From Streptomyces microflavus (GTDB taxonomy: Bacteria > Actinomycetota > Actinomycetes > Streptomycetales > Streptomycetaceae): 64,000 nucleotides of DNA. Of the stretch, positions 1-10,834 are shown in pieces; the stretch's first letter is position 1, and the number at the start of each line of letters is the position of its first letter. The translations under genes and the position numbers were made by a program. The notes under the pieces were generated by a model, which was not told the origin of the DNA, made no database searches, and saw only the letters and a list, made by a program, of their open reading frames with translations. The stretch lies in the NCBI RefSeq assembly GCF_014650075.1, contig NZ_BMUG01000001.1, positions 944,710 to 1,008,709 of the forward strand, in the 5' to 3' direction.

Positions 1-1
1 C

Positions 2-721
2 GAGGACGAGCTGGTCGAACAGCTCGTGGAGCGGGGCGTCGGCGGCATCGTCTTCCTGTCCGGGCTGCACGCCGACACCTCGGCCGACCCGGCACGGTAC
101 GCCGCGCTCGCCGAGCGCGGTGTGCCGTTCGTCCTGATCAACGGCTACAACGAGCGGATCAGCGCCGCCTTCGTCTCGCCCGATGACAACGCTGCCGTAC
201 GGATGGCTGTGGGGCACCTCGCCGACCTCGGCCACCGCCGGATCGGCCTCGCCATCGGCCCCCAGCGGTACGTGCCGTCCCGGCGCAAGCGGGACGGGTT
301 CGTGGAGGCGGCGGTCTCGCTGCTCTCCATGGACCGCTCCGAGGCCGAAGGGCTCGTCTGCTCCACGCTGTTCAGCGTCGAGGGCGGCCAGGTGGCGGCG
401 GGCGCCCTGCTGGACGCGGGGTGCACCGGCATCGTCTGCGGCAGCGACATGATGGCCCTGGGCGTCGTACGCGCCGCCCGGGGGAGGGGGCTCGACGTAC
501 CGCGTGACGTCTCGGTCGTCGGGTTCGACGACTCGCAGCTCATCGCGTTCACCGACCCGCCGCTGACCACCGTGCGCCAGCCCGTGCAGGCGATGGCGGC
601 GGCCGCGGTGGGCGCGCTGCTGGAGGAGATCGGCGGGAGTCCGGTGCAGCGCACCGAGTACGTCTTCCAGCCGGAGCTGGTGGTACGGGGCTCGACGGCG
701 GCGGTACGCACGGAGGGCTGA
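2..721 (+). CDS. malR: LacI-family sugar repressor, C-terminal part (MalR-like), cut by window edge
   Basis: The reading frame is open to the window edge, so the N-terminal helix-turn-helix lies outside. What remains is the periplasmic-binding-protein-like effector domain of a LacI/GalR repressor: FVLING, a conserved 'AVGHLADLGHRRIG' helix, 'CGSDMMALGVVRAARGRGLDVPRDVSVVGFDDS' and the closing 'DPPLTTVRQPVQAMAAAAVGALL'. These are hallmarks of the family. The next genes are an alpha-amylase and a pullulanase, and the amylase promoter carries two identical palindromes, so a maltose/maltodextrin-responsive repressor of the MalR/Reg1 type is the likely identity. The family is certain; the name rests on context. 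A GTG at position 26 is internal, not the start. Confidence 0.85.
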   Translation, partial: EDELVEQLVERGVGGIVFLSGLHADTSADPARYAALAERGVPFVLINGYNERISAAFVSPDDNAAVRMAVGHLADLGHRRIGLAIGPQRYVPSRRKRDGFVEAAVSLLSMDRSEAEGLVCSTLFSVEGGQVAAGALLDAGCTGIVCGSDMMALGVVRAARGRGLDVPRDVSVVGFDDSQLIAFTDPPLTTVRQPVQAMAAAAVGALLEEIGGSPVQRTEYVFQPELVVRGSTAAVRTEG

Positions 722-770
722 CCGGGAACACCGGGAACGGGGGGGCCGGGGGAAACCGGGCGACACGTAC

Positions 771-836
771 AGAGAGGCACCAGGAGTCGGCCCAGGAAGG
801 GCCGGCGGGGAGTTCTGCGACTCCGGGTGCCTCTCT
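771..836 (+). terminator. Hairpin terminator after malR
   Basis: A long inverted repeat (about 771-789 against 818-836, with arms AGAGAGGCACC and GGTGCCTCTCT) encloses a smaller GGCCC/GGGCC hairpin. It lies 50 nt after the repressor stop and ends that transcript before the amylase promoter. There is no strong T run, as is common in this genus. Confidence 0.7.
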
Positions 837-963
837 TGTCGTGACCGGCCCGGCCGGCCGGGCGCGTGGGGTCCGGGGCACCGCGAGGCGGCTACCGGAA
901 CCCTCGGCCGACCGGACCGGAGTCGGATGAAACGTAACAGGCCCGCAATATCTTGCGAAAGGC

Positions 964-974
964 CTTGCAGCAAG
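964..974. promoter_or_regulatory. Upstream CTTGCAGCAAG operator of amylase
   Basis: Perfect 11-bp palindrome CTTGCAGCAAG, preceded at 952-956 by another CTTGC half-site. CTTGCAG motifs have been described as targets of the Reg1/MalR repressor in Streptomyces amylase promoters. An identical copy lies 120 bp downstream, on the other side of the promoter. Confidence 0.65.
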
Positions 975-1030
975 AAATCGTGAAGAAAACGGCGCTGTTT
1001 CACCGATGTGAGCGGGAGATGTCCAAAGGG

Positions 1031-1059
1031 TTGACCAGTCCCTGGCGGCCTCGTACGGT
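1031..1059 (+). promoter_or_regulatory. Probable sigma-70-type promoter of the amylase gene
   Basis: TTGACC (1031-1036), a 17-nt spacer and TACGGT (1054-1059) make a good vegetative promoter. It leaves a leader of about 115 nt before the ATG and lies between the two CTTGCAGCAAG palindromes. Confidence 0.6.
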
Positions 1060-1083
1060 CTGGTCCGCAGCAAGGTTTGCATT

Positions 1084-1094
1084 CTTGCAGCAAG
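1084..1094. promoter_or_regulatory. Downstream CTTGCAGCAAG operator of amylase
   Basis: Second perfect copy of CTTGCAGCAAG. The symmetry extends to 15 bp (TTCTTGCAGCAAGAA, 1082-1096), and a half-site GCAGCAAG lies at 1067-1074. It is about 25 nt downstream of the -10 box, so a bound repressor would block initiation or early elongation. Confidence 0.65.
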
Positions 1095-1180
1095 AACCTT
1101 CAGGAGCCTTGAGGGCATGGCGCGTTGCCGGCTGAGGCTGCACCGTCACCCGCGTTTCCCCCACCCGCAGGAGGAAAGAC

Positions 1181-2917
1181 ATGGCACGCAGACCCCTGTC
1201 TGCCGCGCTCGCCATCGTGGCCGGCGCCGCTGCCGCCCTTGTCATCCCCACCGGATTCGGCACCGCGTCCCCCGCGCAGGCCGCCGCTCCGGGCGACAAG
1301 GACGTCACCGCCGTGCTGTTCGAGTGGAAGTTCGCCTCCATAGCCAAGGCCTGCACGGACACCCTGGGTCCGGCAGGCTACGGCTACGTCCAGGTCTCGC
1401 CGCCCCAGGAGCACATCCAGGGCGGCCAGTGGTGGACGTCGTACCAGCCCGTCAGCTACAAGATCGCCGGTCGCCTCGGTGACCGGGCCGCGTTCTCCGC
1501 CATGGTGAACACGTGTCACTCGGCCGGGGTCAAGGTCGTCGCCGACTCCGTCATCAACCACATGTCGGCAGGCAACGGCACGGGCACCGGCGGCTCGTCG
1601 TACACGAAGTACGACTATCCGGGCCTCTACTCCGTGAACGACATGAACGACTGCCAGGCGCAGATCACCAACTACAACGACCGCGGCAACGTCCAGAACT
1701 GTGAACTGGTCGGCCTCGCCGACCTGGACACCGGCGAGGAGTACGTACGCGGCAAGATCGCCGGCTACCTCAACGACCTGCTCTCCCTCGGGGTCGACGG
1801 CTTCCGGATCGACGCGGCCAAGCACATGCCGGCCGCCGACCTCGCCAACATCAAGTCCCGGCTGACCAACCCGAACGTCTACTGGAAGCACGAGGCGATC
1901 TACGGGGCGGGCGAGGCGGTCTCGCCCTCCGAGTACCTCGGCTCCGGTGACGTCCAGGAGTTCCGGTACGGGCGCAGCCTCAAGCAGGTCTTCCTCAACG
2001 AGAACCTCGCCAACCTGAAGAACTTCGGCGAGGGCTGGGGCTTCATGGAGTCCGGGAAGTCCGCCGTCTTCGTCGACAACCACGACACCGAGCGCGGCGG
2101 CGACACCCTCAACTACAAGAACGGCTCCGCCTACACCCTCGCCAACGTCTTCATGCTGGCCTGGCCCTACGGCTCCCCGGACGTCCACTCCGGCTACGAG
2201 TTCAGCAACCACGACGCCGGACCGCCGGGCGGCGGCCAGGTGAACGCCTGCTACGCCGACGGCTGGAAGTGCCAGCACGACTGGCGCGAGGTCTCCTCCA
2301 TGGTCGGCTTCCGCAACGCGGCACGCGGCCAGTCCGTCACCAACTGGTGGGACAACGGCGGCGACCAGATCGCCTTCGGCCGGGGAAACAAGGCGTACGT
2401 GGCCATCAACCACGAGGGCTCCTCGCTGACCCGGACCTTCCAGACCTCGCTGCCCGCCGGTGACTACTGCGACGTGCAGAGCGGGCGGGGCGTCACGGTG
2501 AACGGCTCCGGCCAGTTCACCGCCACGCTCGGCGGAGGTACGGCGGTGGCCCTGCACGCGAACGCCCGTACGTGCTCCGGAGGCGGCGGCCCGAACCCCG
2601 ACCCGGGTCCGGGCAACGGCCAGTCCGGCGCCTCCTTCGGCGTCAACGCCACCACCCAGCCCGGCCAGAACATCTACGTCACCGGTGACCAGGCCGCGCT
2701 CGGCAACTGGAACCCGGCCAACGCGCCGAAGCTCGACCCGGCCACGTACCCCGTCTGGAAGCTGGACGTGAACCTGCCCGCCGGGACCTCGTTCGCGTAC
2801 AAGTACGTCCGCAAGGACGGACAAGGCAACGTCACCTGGGAGAGCGGCGCCAACCGCACCGCCACCGTCCCGTCCTCCGGAAAGGTCACGCTGACCGCCG
2901 ACGTCTGGCGCAGCTGA
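1181..2917 (+). CDS. Secreted alpha-amylase with starch-binding domain
   Basis: This enzyme hydrolyses internal alpha-1,4 bonds of starch outside the cell. The ATG follows a strong GGAGGAAAG site. Residues 1-34 form a signal peptide (basic start, hydrophobic core, cleavage near AQAA). The GH13 catalytic domain follows, with region II 'GFRIDAAKH' (nucleophile Asp near 211), 'GAGEAV' near 240 and region IV 'VDNHDTERG' near 300. A Gly/Pro linker leads to a C-terminal CBM20 starch-binding domain (about 483-578, with '[15 protein letters not shown]'). The 578-aa length is normal for Streptomyces amylases. Two MalR-type palindromes flank the promoter, and a strong hairpin separates it from the pullulanase gene. 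Confidence 0.95.
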   Translation: MARRPLSAALAIVAGAAAALVIPTGFGTASPAQAAAPGDKDVTAVLFEWKFASIAKACTDTLGPAGYGYVQVSPPQEHIQGGQWWTSYQPVSYKIAGRLGDRAAFSAMVNTCHSAGVKVVADSVINHMSAGNGTGTGGSSYTKYDYPGLYSVNDMNDCQAQITNYNDRGNVQNCELVGLADLDTGEEYVRGKIAGYLNDLLSLGVDGFRIDAAKHMPAADLANIKSRLTNPNVYWKHEAIYGAGEAVSPSEYLGSGDVQEFRYGRSLKQVFLNENLANLKNFGEGWGFMESGKSAVFVDNHDTERGGDTLNYKNGSAYTLANVFMLAWPYGSPDVHSGYEFSNHDAGPPGGGQVNACYADGWKCQHDWREVSSMVGFRNAARGQSVTNWWDNGGDQIAFGRGNKAYVAINHEGSSLTRTFQTSLPAGDYCDVQSGRGVTVNGSGQFTATLGGGTAVALHANARTCSGGGGPNPDPGPGNGQSGASFGVNATTQPGQNIYVTGDQAALGNWNPANAPKLDPATYPVWKLDVNLPAGTSFAYKYVRKDGQGNVTWESGANRTATVPSSGKVTLTADVWRS

Positions 2918-2928
2918 CCCGTATGTCC

Positions 2929-2963
2929 CTGTGGGCCGGAGGCGCGCTGCCTCCGGCCCACAG
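2929..2963 (+). terminator. Perfect 15-bp hairpin between amylase and pullulanase genes
   Basis: CTGTGGGCCGGAGGC at 2929-2943 pairs perfectly with 2949-2963 around a 5-nt loop. No T tract follows. With only 85 nt between the two genes and no clear second promoter, it probably works as a partial terminator that lowers pullulanase expression relative to amylase, or protects the amylase mRNA 3' end. Confidence 0.75.
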
Positions 2964-3002
2964 CCAACCCTCCTGCCACACCAGCCGAGGAGCAACCCTC
3001 TC

Positions 3003-6000
3003 GTGTCCCGAACCACGCTCAGGCGAGGGGTGGTCGCCGCACTCTGCGCGGCGCTGCTGCCCGTCGTCCCGGCGGCCACCGCCGCCGCATCGCCCAGACC
3101 GCCCGCCCCGCCCTCCGACGCGAAGCTGGTCAAGGAGGCGGCCCGGCACGATCTCACGCGTGAGCAGTTCTACTTCGTGCTGCCGGACCGGTTCGCCAAC
3201 GGCACCACCGCCAACGACCGCGGCGGGCTGACCGGTTCACGCCTGGAGACCGGCTTCGACCCCACCGACAAGGGGTTCTACCAGGGCGGCGACCTCAAGG
3301 GCCTGACCCAGAAGCTCGACTACATCAAGGGCCTCGGCACCACCTCGATCTGGCTCGCCCCGATCTTCAAGAACCGGCCCGTCCAGGGCACCGGCAAGGA
3401 CGCCTCGGCCGGCTACCACGGCTACTGGATCACCGACTTCACCCAGGTCGACCCGCACTTCGGCACCAACGCCGACCTGGAGAAGCTGATCGACAAGGCC
3501 CACGCCAAGGGCATGAAGGTCTTCTTCGACGTCATCACCAACCACACCGCCGACACCGTCGACTACGCGGAGAAGGCCTACGGCTACAAGCCCAAGGGCG
3601 CCTTCCCCTACCTCGACAAGGACGGCCGTCCCTTCGACGACCGGGACGGCATCAAGAAGGTGGACGAGGACTCCTTCCCGTACACCCCGGTGAAGACGCC
3701 GAACACCGGCAAGAAGGTCCCGTCCTGGCTCAACGACCCGACGATGTACCACAACCGGGGCGACTCGACGTGGGCCGGCGAGTCCAACGAGTACGGCGAC
3801 TTCTCCGGCCTCGACGACCTGTGGACCGAGCGTCCCGAGGTCGTGGAGGGCATGGAGAAGATCTACGAGAAGTGGGTCCGCGACTTCGACATCGACGGGT
3901 TCCGCATCGACACCGTCAAACACGTCGACCTGGACTTCTGGACCCAGTGGGCCACCGCGCTCGACGCGTACGCCGCCAAGCGCGGCCGGGACGACTTCTT
4001 CATGTTCGGTGAGGTCTACTCCGCCGACCCGGCGATCACCTCGCCGTACGTGACCCGGGGCCGCCTGGACTCGACGCTCGACTTCCCCTTCCAGGAGGCC
4101 GCCCGCCAGTTCGCCTCCCAGGGCGCCCCGGCCGACCGGCTCGCCTCCGTGTACGGGAACGACTACCGCTACACCACGGACAAGGCCAACGCCTACGAGC
4201 AGGTCACCTTCCTCGGCAACCACGACATGGGCCGCATCGGTACCTTCCTCAAGCAGGACAACCCGCAGGCCGATGACGCGGAGCTGCTGAAGCGGGCCCG
4301 GCTCGCCAACGAGCTGATGTTCCTGGGCCGGGGCAACCCGGTGATCTACTACGGCGACGAGCAGGGCTTCACCGGCGCGGGCGGCGACAAGGACTCCCGC
4401 CAGACCCTCTTCGCCTCGAAGACCGCCGACTACCTGGACGACGACCAGCTCGGCACCGACCGCACCCACGCCTCGGACGCGTACGACACCGCCCACCCGA
4501 TCTACCGCTCCATCGCCGGCCTCGCCAAGCTCACCAAGGAGCACCCGGCGCTGCGGGACGGGGTCCAGAGTGAGCTGGCCGTCGAAGATGCGGCCGGATC
4601 GGTGTACGCCACCTCGCGCATCGACGCCGGGCGGCCGTACGAGTACCTCGTCGCCTCCAACAACGCCACCACCCCGAAGAAGGTCGAGCTGACCACCGAG
4701 TCGGCCGGGGTCGACTTCCGTACGGTCTACGGCGGTTCCGGCGCGGTCCGCAGCGGTGCGGACAAGAAGGTCACCGTCACCGTGCCCGCCCTCTCCAGCA
4801 TCGTGCTGCGCGCGGACAAGCCCCTCGGCGCGCCCGCCGCCAAGCCCACGATCGCCCTGAAGGCCCCGGCCGCCGGAGCCACCGGCACCGTCGAGATCAC
4901 CGCCGATGTGGACGGTGGTCAGCTCAACCGGGTCGTCTTCGCCGCCCAGGTGGGCAACGGGAAGTGGCAGACGCTCGGTTCGGCCGACCACGCCCCGTAC
5001 AAGGTCACGCAGTATCTTGACGAGACCGTCAAGGCCGGAACACCCCTGCGCTACAAGGCCGTTGTGGTCGACCGGGCGGGCCGCACCTCCAGTGCCCTCG
5101 CCGCGACCACCGCCGGCCAGGCCCCGCCGTCCGAGAAGCCCGTCGCCGTCGAGCGCGACCGGGCCGTCGTCCACTACAAGCGTGCCGACGGCGACTACGA
5201 CGGCTGGCAGCTCAAGTCCGGTGAGAAGACGGCCGAGTTCATCGGCCGGGACGCGTTCGGCGCGTTCGCCTGGATCGACCTGGAGGAGGGCACGGGCTCG
5301 GTCCCGTACACCGTCGAGAAGAACGGCACGGCGGACGGGCCGCAGCGGACCATCGATCTCGGGGTGACCGGTCAGGTCTGGATCGAGCAGGGCAAGGACG
5401 AGCAGGCCACCCAGGCCCCCGAGGCCCCGCCGCAGGACACGGGCAAGGCCGTGCTCAACTACCACCGCCCCGACGGCAATTACGACGGCTGGGGGCTGCA
5501 CACCTGGACCGGCGCCAAGGAGCCCACCGACTGGGCCAAGCCGCTGATGCCGGTGAAGAAGGACGCCTACGGGGTCACCTTCGAGGTCCCGCTGGTCGAC
5601 GGGGCCACCTCGCTCAGCTACATCCTGCACAAGGGCGACGAGAAGGACCTCCCCAGCGACCAGTCCCTCGACATCGCCACGTACGGCCACGAGGTCTGGA
5701 TGCTCGGGGGCAAGCCCGGCTATCTCCTCCCGCAGACCGGCGGCGGCGCGGCCCCCGACCTGTCGAAGGCCGAGGCGCAGTGGATCGACGCGAACACCGT
5801 CGTCTGGAAGGTGAAGACGACCGACGCCACCAGCCAGCAGCTCGTGTACGCGAAGAAGGGCGGCATCTCCGTCGTCGGCGGGGCGCTCTCGGAGGAGGGC
5901 CAGTGGCTGCGGCTCACGCAGGCCGCGCTCAGTGAGGCGCAGAAGGCCGAGTACCCGCACCTGAAGGACTATCCGGCCTTCACCGTCGACACCCGCGACC

Positions 6001-8330
6001 GGGACAGGGTCCGGGAGTCCCTGCGCGGCCAGCTCATCGCCACCCAGCGCGCCGCCAACGGCGCCCTGCTCGCCGCCACCGGCGTGCAGACGGCGGGCAT
6101 CCTGGACGACCTGTACGGGAAGAAGGCTGCCTCGGCGTCCCTCGGCCCGGTCTTCCGGGGCGGCACCCCCACGCTCTCCGTGTGGGCGCCGACCGCCACG
6201 TCCGTCGCCCTCGAACTCGACGGCCGTACGCACCCGATGAAGCGTGACGACCGCACCGGCGTCTGGTCCGTCACCGGCAAGAAGGACTGGCGGGGCAAGC
6301 CCTACCGGTACGCCGTCACCGTCTGGGCGCCCACCGTCCAGAAGCTGGTCACCAACAAGGTCACCGACCCCTACTCCACCGCCCTGACCGCCGACTCCGC
6401 CCGCAGCCTCGTCGTCGACCTCACCGACCCGAAGCTGGCACCGCGCGGCTGGTCCGGCCTGAAGAAGCCCGCCGCGACCCCGCTGCGGGACGCCCAGATC
6501 CAGGAGCTGCACGTCCGGGACTTCTCCATCACGGACCGCACGTCGGCCCACCCGGGTGAGTACCTGGCCTTCACCGACACCCGGTCCAAGGGCATGCGGC
6601 ACCTGAAGAAGCTCGCGGACTCCGGCACCAGCTACGTCCACCTGCTGCCCGTCTTCGACATCGGGACCATCCCGGAGAAGAAGAAGGACCAGCAGAAGCC
6701 CGCCTGCGACCTCTCCGTCTACGCCCCCGACTCCGAGGAGCAGCAGGCCTGCGTCTCCGAGGCCGCCGCCAAGGACGGCTTCAACTGGGGCTACGACCCG
6801 CTGCACTACACCGTCCCCGAGGGCTCGTACGCCTCCGACCCGGACGGCACGAAGCGCACGGTCGAGTTCCGGCAGATGGTCCAGGGCCTCAACCAGGCCG
6901 GGCTGAGGACCGTCATGGACGTCGTCTACAACCACACCGTCGCCTCCGGCCAGGACGACAAGTCGGTGCTCGACAAGATCGTGCCCGGCTACTACCAGCG
7001 GCTCCTGGAGGACGGCACCGTCGCCACCTCCACCTGCTGCGCCAACACCGCGCCCGAGAACACCATGATGGGCAAGCTCGTCGTCGACTCGATCGTCACC
7101 TGGGCGAAGGAGTACAAGGTCGACGGCTTCCGCTTCGACCTGATGGGCCACCACCCCAAGGAGAACGTCCTCGCGGTCCGCAAGGCGCTCGACGGGCTCA
7201 CGCTCGCCAAGGACGGCGTCGACGGGAAGAAGATCATCCTGTACGGCGAGGGCTGGAACTTCGGCGAGATCGCCGACGACGCCCGTTTCGTCCAGGCCAC
7301 CCAGAAGAACATGGCCGGCACCGGCATCGCGACCTTCTCCGACCGGGCCCGTGACGCCGTCCGCGGCGGCGGCCCCTTCGACGAGGACCCCGGTGTCCAG
7401 GGCTTCGCCACCGGCCTCTACACCGACCCCAACTCCTCCCCGGCCAACGGCACCCGCGCCGAGCAGAAGGCCCGGCTGCTGCACTACCAGGACCTGATCA
7501 AGGTCGGTCTCACCGGCAACCTCGCCGGCTACACCTTCACCGACACCTCCGGGCGTACGGTCAAGGGCTCGGACGTCGACTACAACGGGGCGCCCGCCGG
7601 ATACGCGGCGGCCCCCGGCGACGCGCTGGCCTACTCCGACGCCCACGACAACGAGACGCTCTTCGACGCCCTCGCCTTCAAGCTCCCGGCGGGGACGAGT
7701 GCCGCCGAGCGGGCCAGGGCCCAGGTGGTCGCGATGGGCGCCTCCGTCCTCTCCCAGGGGCCCTCGCTCTCCCAGGCGGGCACCGACCTGCTGCGCTCCA
7801 AGTCCCTGGACCGCAACTCCTACGACAGCGGCGACTGGTTCAACGCCCTGCACTGGGACTGCCGCGACGGCAACGGCTTCGGCCGGGGCCTGCCGCCCGC
7901 CGCCGACAACCAGGACAAGTGGTCGTACGCGAAGCCGCTGCTGACGGCCTCCGCCACGATCGCCCCCCAGTGCGCCCAGATCGACGGGGCCTCGGCCGCC
8001 TACCGCGACCTGCTCACCATCCGTACGACCGAGAAGGAGTTCTCCCTCTCCACCGCCGGGCAGGTCCAGTCGGCCCTGTCCTTCCCGCTCTCCGGACCGG
8101 CCGAGACCCCCGGCGTGATCACCATGCGCCTGGGCAAGCTCGCCGTCGTCCTCAACGCCGGCCCCGACACCGCCACCCAGCGGCTCACCGCCCCGGCGGG
8201 GAAGACGTACGCCCTGCACCCGGTCCAGGCCAAGGGTGCGGATCTTACGGTCAAACGAGCCAGGTACGACGCGAAATCAGCCAGTTTCACCGTACCGGGA
8301 CGCACGGTGGCGGTCTTCGTCCTGCGCTGA
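3003..8330 (+). CDS. Secreted bifunctional alpha-amylase/pullulanase
   Basis: Start is GTG at 3003, with GAGGAG 10 nt upstream and a signal peptide directly behind it ([20 protein letters not shown]); an upstream in-frame GTG would start inside the preceding hairpin. The 1775-aa protein holds two enzymes. The N-terminal GH13 amylase unit shows '[10 protein letters not shown]' near 296, 'GEVYSADP' near 336 and 'GNHDMGR' near 403. A middle part has two repeated carbohydrate-binding units ('[11 protein letters not shown]' near 724 and '[16 protein letters not shown]' near 819). The C-terminal pullulanase unit has a CBM48-like '[10 protein letters not shown]' near 1055, '[11 protein letters not shown]' near 1372, 'YGEGWNFGE' near 1413 and '[10 protein letters not shown]' near 1544. 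It would cut both alpha-1,4 and alpha-1,6 bonds and complement the amylase upstream. Confidence 0.95.
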   Translation: MSRTTLRRGVVAALCAALLPVVPAATAAASPRPPAPPSDAKLVKEAARHDLTREQFYFVLPDRFANGTTANDRGGLTGSRLETGFDPTDKGFYQGGDLKGLTQKLDYIKGLGTTSIWLAPIFKNRPVQGTGKDASAGYHGYWITDFTQVDPHFGTNADLEKLIDKAHAKGMKVFFDVITNHTADTVDYAEKAYGYKPKGAFPYLDKDGRPFDDRDGIKKVDEDSFPYTPVKTPNTGKKVPSWLNDPTMYHNRGDSTWAGESNEYGDFSGLDDLWTERPEVVEGMEKIYEKWVRDFDIDGFRIDTVKHVDLDFWTQWATALDAYAAKRGRDDFFMFGEVYSADPAITSPYVTRGRLDSTLDFPFQEAARQFASQGAPADRLASVYGNDYRYTTDKANAYEQVTFLGNHDMGRIGTFLKQDNPQADDAELLKRARLANELMFLGRGNPVIYYGDEQGFTGAGGDKDSRQTLFASKTADYLDDDQLGTDRTHASDAYDTAHPIYRSIAGLAKLTKEHPALRDGVQSELAVEDAAGSVYATSRIDAGRPYEYLVASNNATTPKKVELTTESAGVDFRTVYGGSGAVRSGADKKVTVTVPALSSIVLRADKPLGAPAAKPTIALKAPAAGATGTVEITADVDGGQLNRVVFAAQVGNGKWQTLGSADHAPYKVTQYLDETVKAGTPLRYKAVVVDRAGRTSSALAATTAGQAPPSEKPVAVERDRAVVHYKRADGDYDGWQLKSGEKTAEFIGRDAFGAFAWIDLEEGTGSVPYTVEKNGTADGPQRTIDLGVTGQVWIEQGKDEQATQAPEAPPQDTGKAVLNYHRPDGNYDGWGLHTWTGAKEPTDWAKPLMPVKKDAYGVTFEVPLVDGATSLSYILHKGDEKDLPSDQSLDIATYGHEVWMLGGKPGYLLPQTGGGAAPDLSKAEAQWIDANTVVWKVKTTDATSQQLVYAKKGGISVVGGALSEEGQWLRLTQAALSEAQKAEYPHLKDYPAFTVDTRDRDRVRESLRGQLIATQRAANGALLAATGVQTAGILDDLYGKKAASASLGPVFRGGTPTLSVWAPTATSVALELDGRTHPMKRDDRTGVWSVTGKKDWRGKPYRYAVTVWAPTVQKLVTNKVTDPYSTALTADSARSLVVDLTDPKLAPRGWSGLKKPAATPLRDAQIQELHVRDFSITDRTSAHPGEYLAFTDTRSKGMRHLKKLADSGTSYVHLLPVFDIGTIPEKKKDQQKPACDLSVYAPDSEEQQACVSEAAAKDGFNWGYDPLHYTVPEGSYASDPDGTKRTVEFRQMVQGLNQAGLRTVMDVVYNHTVASGQDDKSVLDKIVPGYYQRLLEDGTVATSTCCANTAPENTMMGKLVVDSIVTWAKEYKVDGFRFDLMGHHPKENVLAVRKALDGLTLAKDGVDGKKIILYGEGWNFGEIADDARFVQATQKNMAGTGIATFSDRARDAVRGGGPFDEDPGVQGFATGLYTDPNSSPANGTRAEQKARLLHYQDLIKVGLTGNLAGYTFTDTSGRTVKGSDVDYNGAPAGYAAAPGDALAYSDAHDNETLFDALAFKLPAGTSAAERARAQVVAMGASVLSQGPSLSQAGTDLLRSKSLDRNSYDSGDWFNALHWDCRDGNGFGRGLPPAADNQDKWSYAKPLLTASATIAPQCAQIDGASAAYRDLLTIRTTEKEFSLSTAGQVQSALSFPLSGPAETPGVITMRLGKLAVVLNAGPDTATQRLTAPAGKTYALHPVQAKGADLTVKRARYDAKSASFTVPGRTVAVFVLR

Positions 8331-8395
8331 CTCCGAGCGGCACTACGGTGACGGCAGACGTCGGCGAAGGAGCCGCGAAAGCCGTCCTGGTCCAC

Positions 8396-8455
8396 CCGGC
8401 CGGTCCCGCTTCCCCCGTCGAGGATTCCTCGGCGAGGGGGAGCGGGACCGGCCCG
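8396..8455 (+). terminator. Terminator after the pullulanase gene
   Basis: Near-perfect 20-bp stem: CCGGCCGGTCCCGCTTCCCC (8396-8415) against 8436-8455, loop about 20 nt. It lies 65 nt after the stop codon. Confidence 0.75.
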
Positions 8456-8527
8456 GTTCGTGCGGCAGGAGTTCCGCCCGGGGCGGTCGGCTCACCGGCG
8501 CCCTTAGCCCCAGCGTGCCGGACGGTG

Positions 8528-10708
8528 ATGATGACCAAGGTGGGATTCCTTCCCGAGGAGACGAGCAGCTTCGTCGGGAGGCGGGCCGAACTGGCCCGGC
8601 TGGACACCGCGTTGACCACGCGGCGGATGACCACACTGATCGGGCCCGGCGGTGTCGGCAAGACCCGGCTCGCCGTCCGGGCCGCCCGCGCCGCCGCCGA
8701 CCGCTACCCGGACGGCGCCTGGTGGGCCGACCTCTCCCCGCTCTACGACGACGCGCTGCTGCTCCCCACCGTCTCCGACGCTGTCGGGCTCGCCGACCAC
8801 ACCCTGCGGATGCCCGTCGAGGCGCTCTGCGAATGGCTCAGCGACAAGAACCTCCTGCTCGTCCTCGACTCCGCCGAACACCTGCGGGGCCCCTGCTCCC
8901 ATCTGCTGGCCGAGCTCATCACCACCTCGCCCGGTCTGACCGTCCTGGTCACCAGCAGGCAGCCGCTGGGCACCCGGGGCGAGCACGTCGTGCGGATCCA
9001 GCCGCTGCCGGTCGACGGCGCCCCCGACGCGCTCCAGCTCTTCGAGGACCGGCTCCGCGCCGGCGACCCCCGGGCAGGCCTGGACGCGCCCGGCGACCGG
9101 GCGGCCGCCGCCGACATCTGCCGCCGCCTCGAAGGCATCCCGCTCGCCATCGAACTGGCCGCCGCGGGCATCGGCCGCCACACCGTGGCCCAGCTCGCCA
9201 CCCGCATCGGGACCCGCTTCGACGCCCCGGTCGACGCCGAGGACCTCACCGCCTCCCGGCTCGACCTCCTCGCCGACGACTCCCTCTGGCCCCGCCGCCA
9301 CCGCACCCTGCGCACCACGATCGGGTGGAGCCACGAGCTCTGCACCCCGCTGGAACGCCTCCTCTGGGCCCGCCTCACCCTGCTCCGTACGGACTTCGAC
9401 GAGGAGGTCGCCCGCGAGGTCTGCACCGGCGGGCCGCTCACCCCCCAGGAGGTGGACCGGGCACTGCAGGGGCTCGTCGCCCAGTCCGTCGTCCAGCGTG
9501 ACGGCACCCGCTACCGGATGCTCGACACCCTGCGTGAGTACGGCCGCATGTGGCTCAGGGAGCTCGGCGAGGAGCGCGCGGCCGCCGACCGGCACGCGAG
9601 AAGCTTCCTCGGCCTCGCCCGCCGCGCCCACGACGGCTGGACCGGCCCCGACCAGGTCTCCTGGTACCACACGATCGCCGACACCCACCTGGACCTCTGC
9701 GCCGCCCTGGACCACCTGCTCGCCCACGATGTGGCGGGCGCCCAGGAGATGGCGGGCCGGGTCGGCTTCTTCTGGGCCTGCTGCGGCCATCTGTCCGAGG
9801 CGCGCGGCTATGCCCAGCGTGCCCTGGACGCGGGCCCGGTGGAGGGCCCGCACCGGACCAGGCTGCAGTGGGTGCTCGGCGTCGCCGCCCTGCTCCAGGG
9901 CGACTTCGCGACCGCCGAGAAGTACGGGGCGCTCTGCACGGCCATCGCGCTGTACGACCACGACGACGAGGGCATGCTCGGCGCCACCTACCTCTCCGGC
10001 CTCACCCAGCTGATGAACGGCGAGCCCGCCGCGGCCCTGGAGGCGGCCGAACGGGTGCTGCGGATGACCGAGACGGCCCCTTCCGACGGGGCGTCCCCGG
10101 AGCCGCGCACCACCGCCGCCGACACCTCCGAGGCGGCCGGTGGGTCCGACGCCGACTTCGACTCCGACCCGGCGCCCGTGGAGTCCGCCCACCGGCTGCG
10201 CTGCCGCCTCATCACCGTCTTCGCGCTCACCGCCCTCGGCCGGCTCACCGAGTCCGGCCGGGCCGCCGCCACCCTGCGCCGCTCCTGCGAGCTGGGCGGT
10301 GAGTACTGGACCCGCTCCTACGCCGACTACCAGCTCGCCCTGATCGCCCTGCTCCAGGGCCGTCCGGAGGACTCCGCCACGCACGCGCGGGCGATGCTCG
10401 CGGGCAAGCACCGGCTCCGCGACAGCTTCGGCATCGCGCTGGGCCTGGACATCCTGGCCGCCGCCATCGCCGCCCAGGGCGCGGGCGCCCAGGCCGCCAG
10501 GGTCTACGGCACCGGGCACGCGTACTGGCGGATGGTCGGCCACCCCCAGCGCGGCACCCCGGAGCTGGGCGCGGTCCGCGAGACCTGCGAGCTCCAGGCG
10601 CGGGCCGCCGTGGGGGACGCCGCCTACCAGCGCGCCTTCGAACGCGGCCAGGCGGACAACGCGGAGGTCGGACTCGCCGCGGCGCTCCACAGCGGGCTCC
10701 AGCTCTGA
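8528..10708 (+). CDS. STAND-type ATPase regulator with TPR-like C-terminus
   Basis: Start is taken at the first of two consecutive ATGs (8528/8531), just before conserved 'TSSFVGRRAELARLDTAL'. Walker A is GPGGVGKT at residues 39-46 and Walker B 'LLLVLDSAEH' near 115, followed by 'GIPLAIELAAA', typical of NB-ARC/AfsR-like STAND ATPases. The second half is alpha-helical and TPR-like. Unlike AfsR/SARP or LuxR-type relatives, no DNA-binding domain is evident at either end, so it is probably a signalling ATPase that acts with a partner. About 726 aa. No operon partner is visible: a terminator precedes it and an iron box follows. Function unknown. Confidence 0.8.
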   Translation: MMTKVGFLPEETSSFVGRRAELARLDTALTTRRMTTLIGPGGVGKTRLAVRAARAAADRYPDGAWWADLSPLYDDALLLPTVSDAVGLADHTLRMPVEALCEWLSDKNLLLVLDSAEHLRGPCSHLLAELITTSPGLTVLVTSRQPLGTRGEHVVRIQPLPVDGAPDALQLFEDRLRAGDPRAGLDAPGDRAAAADICRRLEGIPLAIELAAAGIGRHTVAQLATRIGTRFDAPVDAEDLTASRLDLLADDSLWPRRHRTLRTTIGWSHELCTPLERLLWARLTLLRTDFDEEVAREVCTGGPLTPQEVDRALQGLVAQSVVQRDGTRYRMLDTLREYGRMWLRELGEERAAADRHARSFLGLARRAHDGWTGPDQVSWYHTIADTHLDLCAALDHLLAHDVAGAQEMAGRVGFFWACCGHLSEARGYAQRALDAGPVEGPHRTRLQWVLGVAALLQGDFATAEKYGALCTAIALYDHDDEGMLGATYLSGLTQLMNGEPAAALEAAERVLRMTETAPSDGASPEPRTTAADTSEAAGGSDADFDSDPAPVESAHRLRCRLITVFALTALGRLTESGRAAATLRRSCELGGEYWTRSYADYQLALIALLQGRPEDSATHARAMLAGKHRLRDSFGIALGLDILAAAIAAQGAGAQAARVYGTGHAYWRMVGHPQRGTPELGAVRETCELQARAAVGDAAYQRAFERGQADNAEVGLAAALHSGLQL

Positions 10709-10775
10709 GGGGCGTGGGGGAGCGGCGGACAGGAACGATCCGCGCAGCGGACTACCCCTCCCACCGGATCGTGGG

Positions 10776-10794
10776 TTAGGTTAGGCATACCTAA
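10776..10794. promoter_or_regulatory. Iron box (DmdR/DtxR-type operator)
   Basis: TTAGGTTAGGCATACCTAA matches the actinobacterial iron-box consensus TTAGGTTAGGCTAACCTAA at 17 of 19 positions. It lies 40 nt before the start of the DUF2470 gene. DmdR1-type repressors bind such sites when iron is plentiful, so the gene should be induced by iron starvation. Confidence 0.85.
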
Positions 10795-10834
10795 GTATCC
10801 GCTTGGGTTCCCTGACCGCCTCTGGAGAACTCGG

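Noticed and set aside
3237..8219. 1660-aa open frame antisense to the pullulanase gene
   Set aside because: It is the mirror of a high-GC gene's codon bias, has Val/Gly/Arg-rich composition and no start context; the sense strand has full GH13 motifs.
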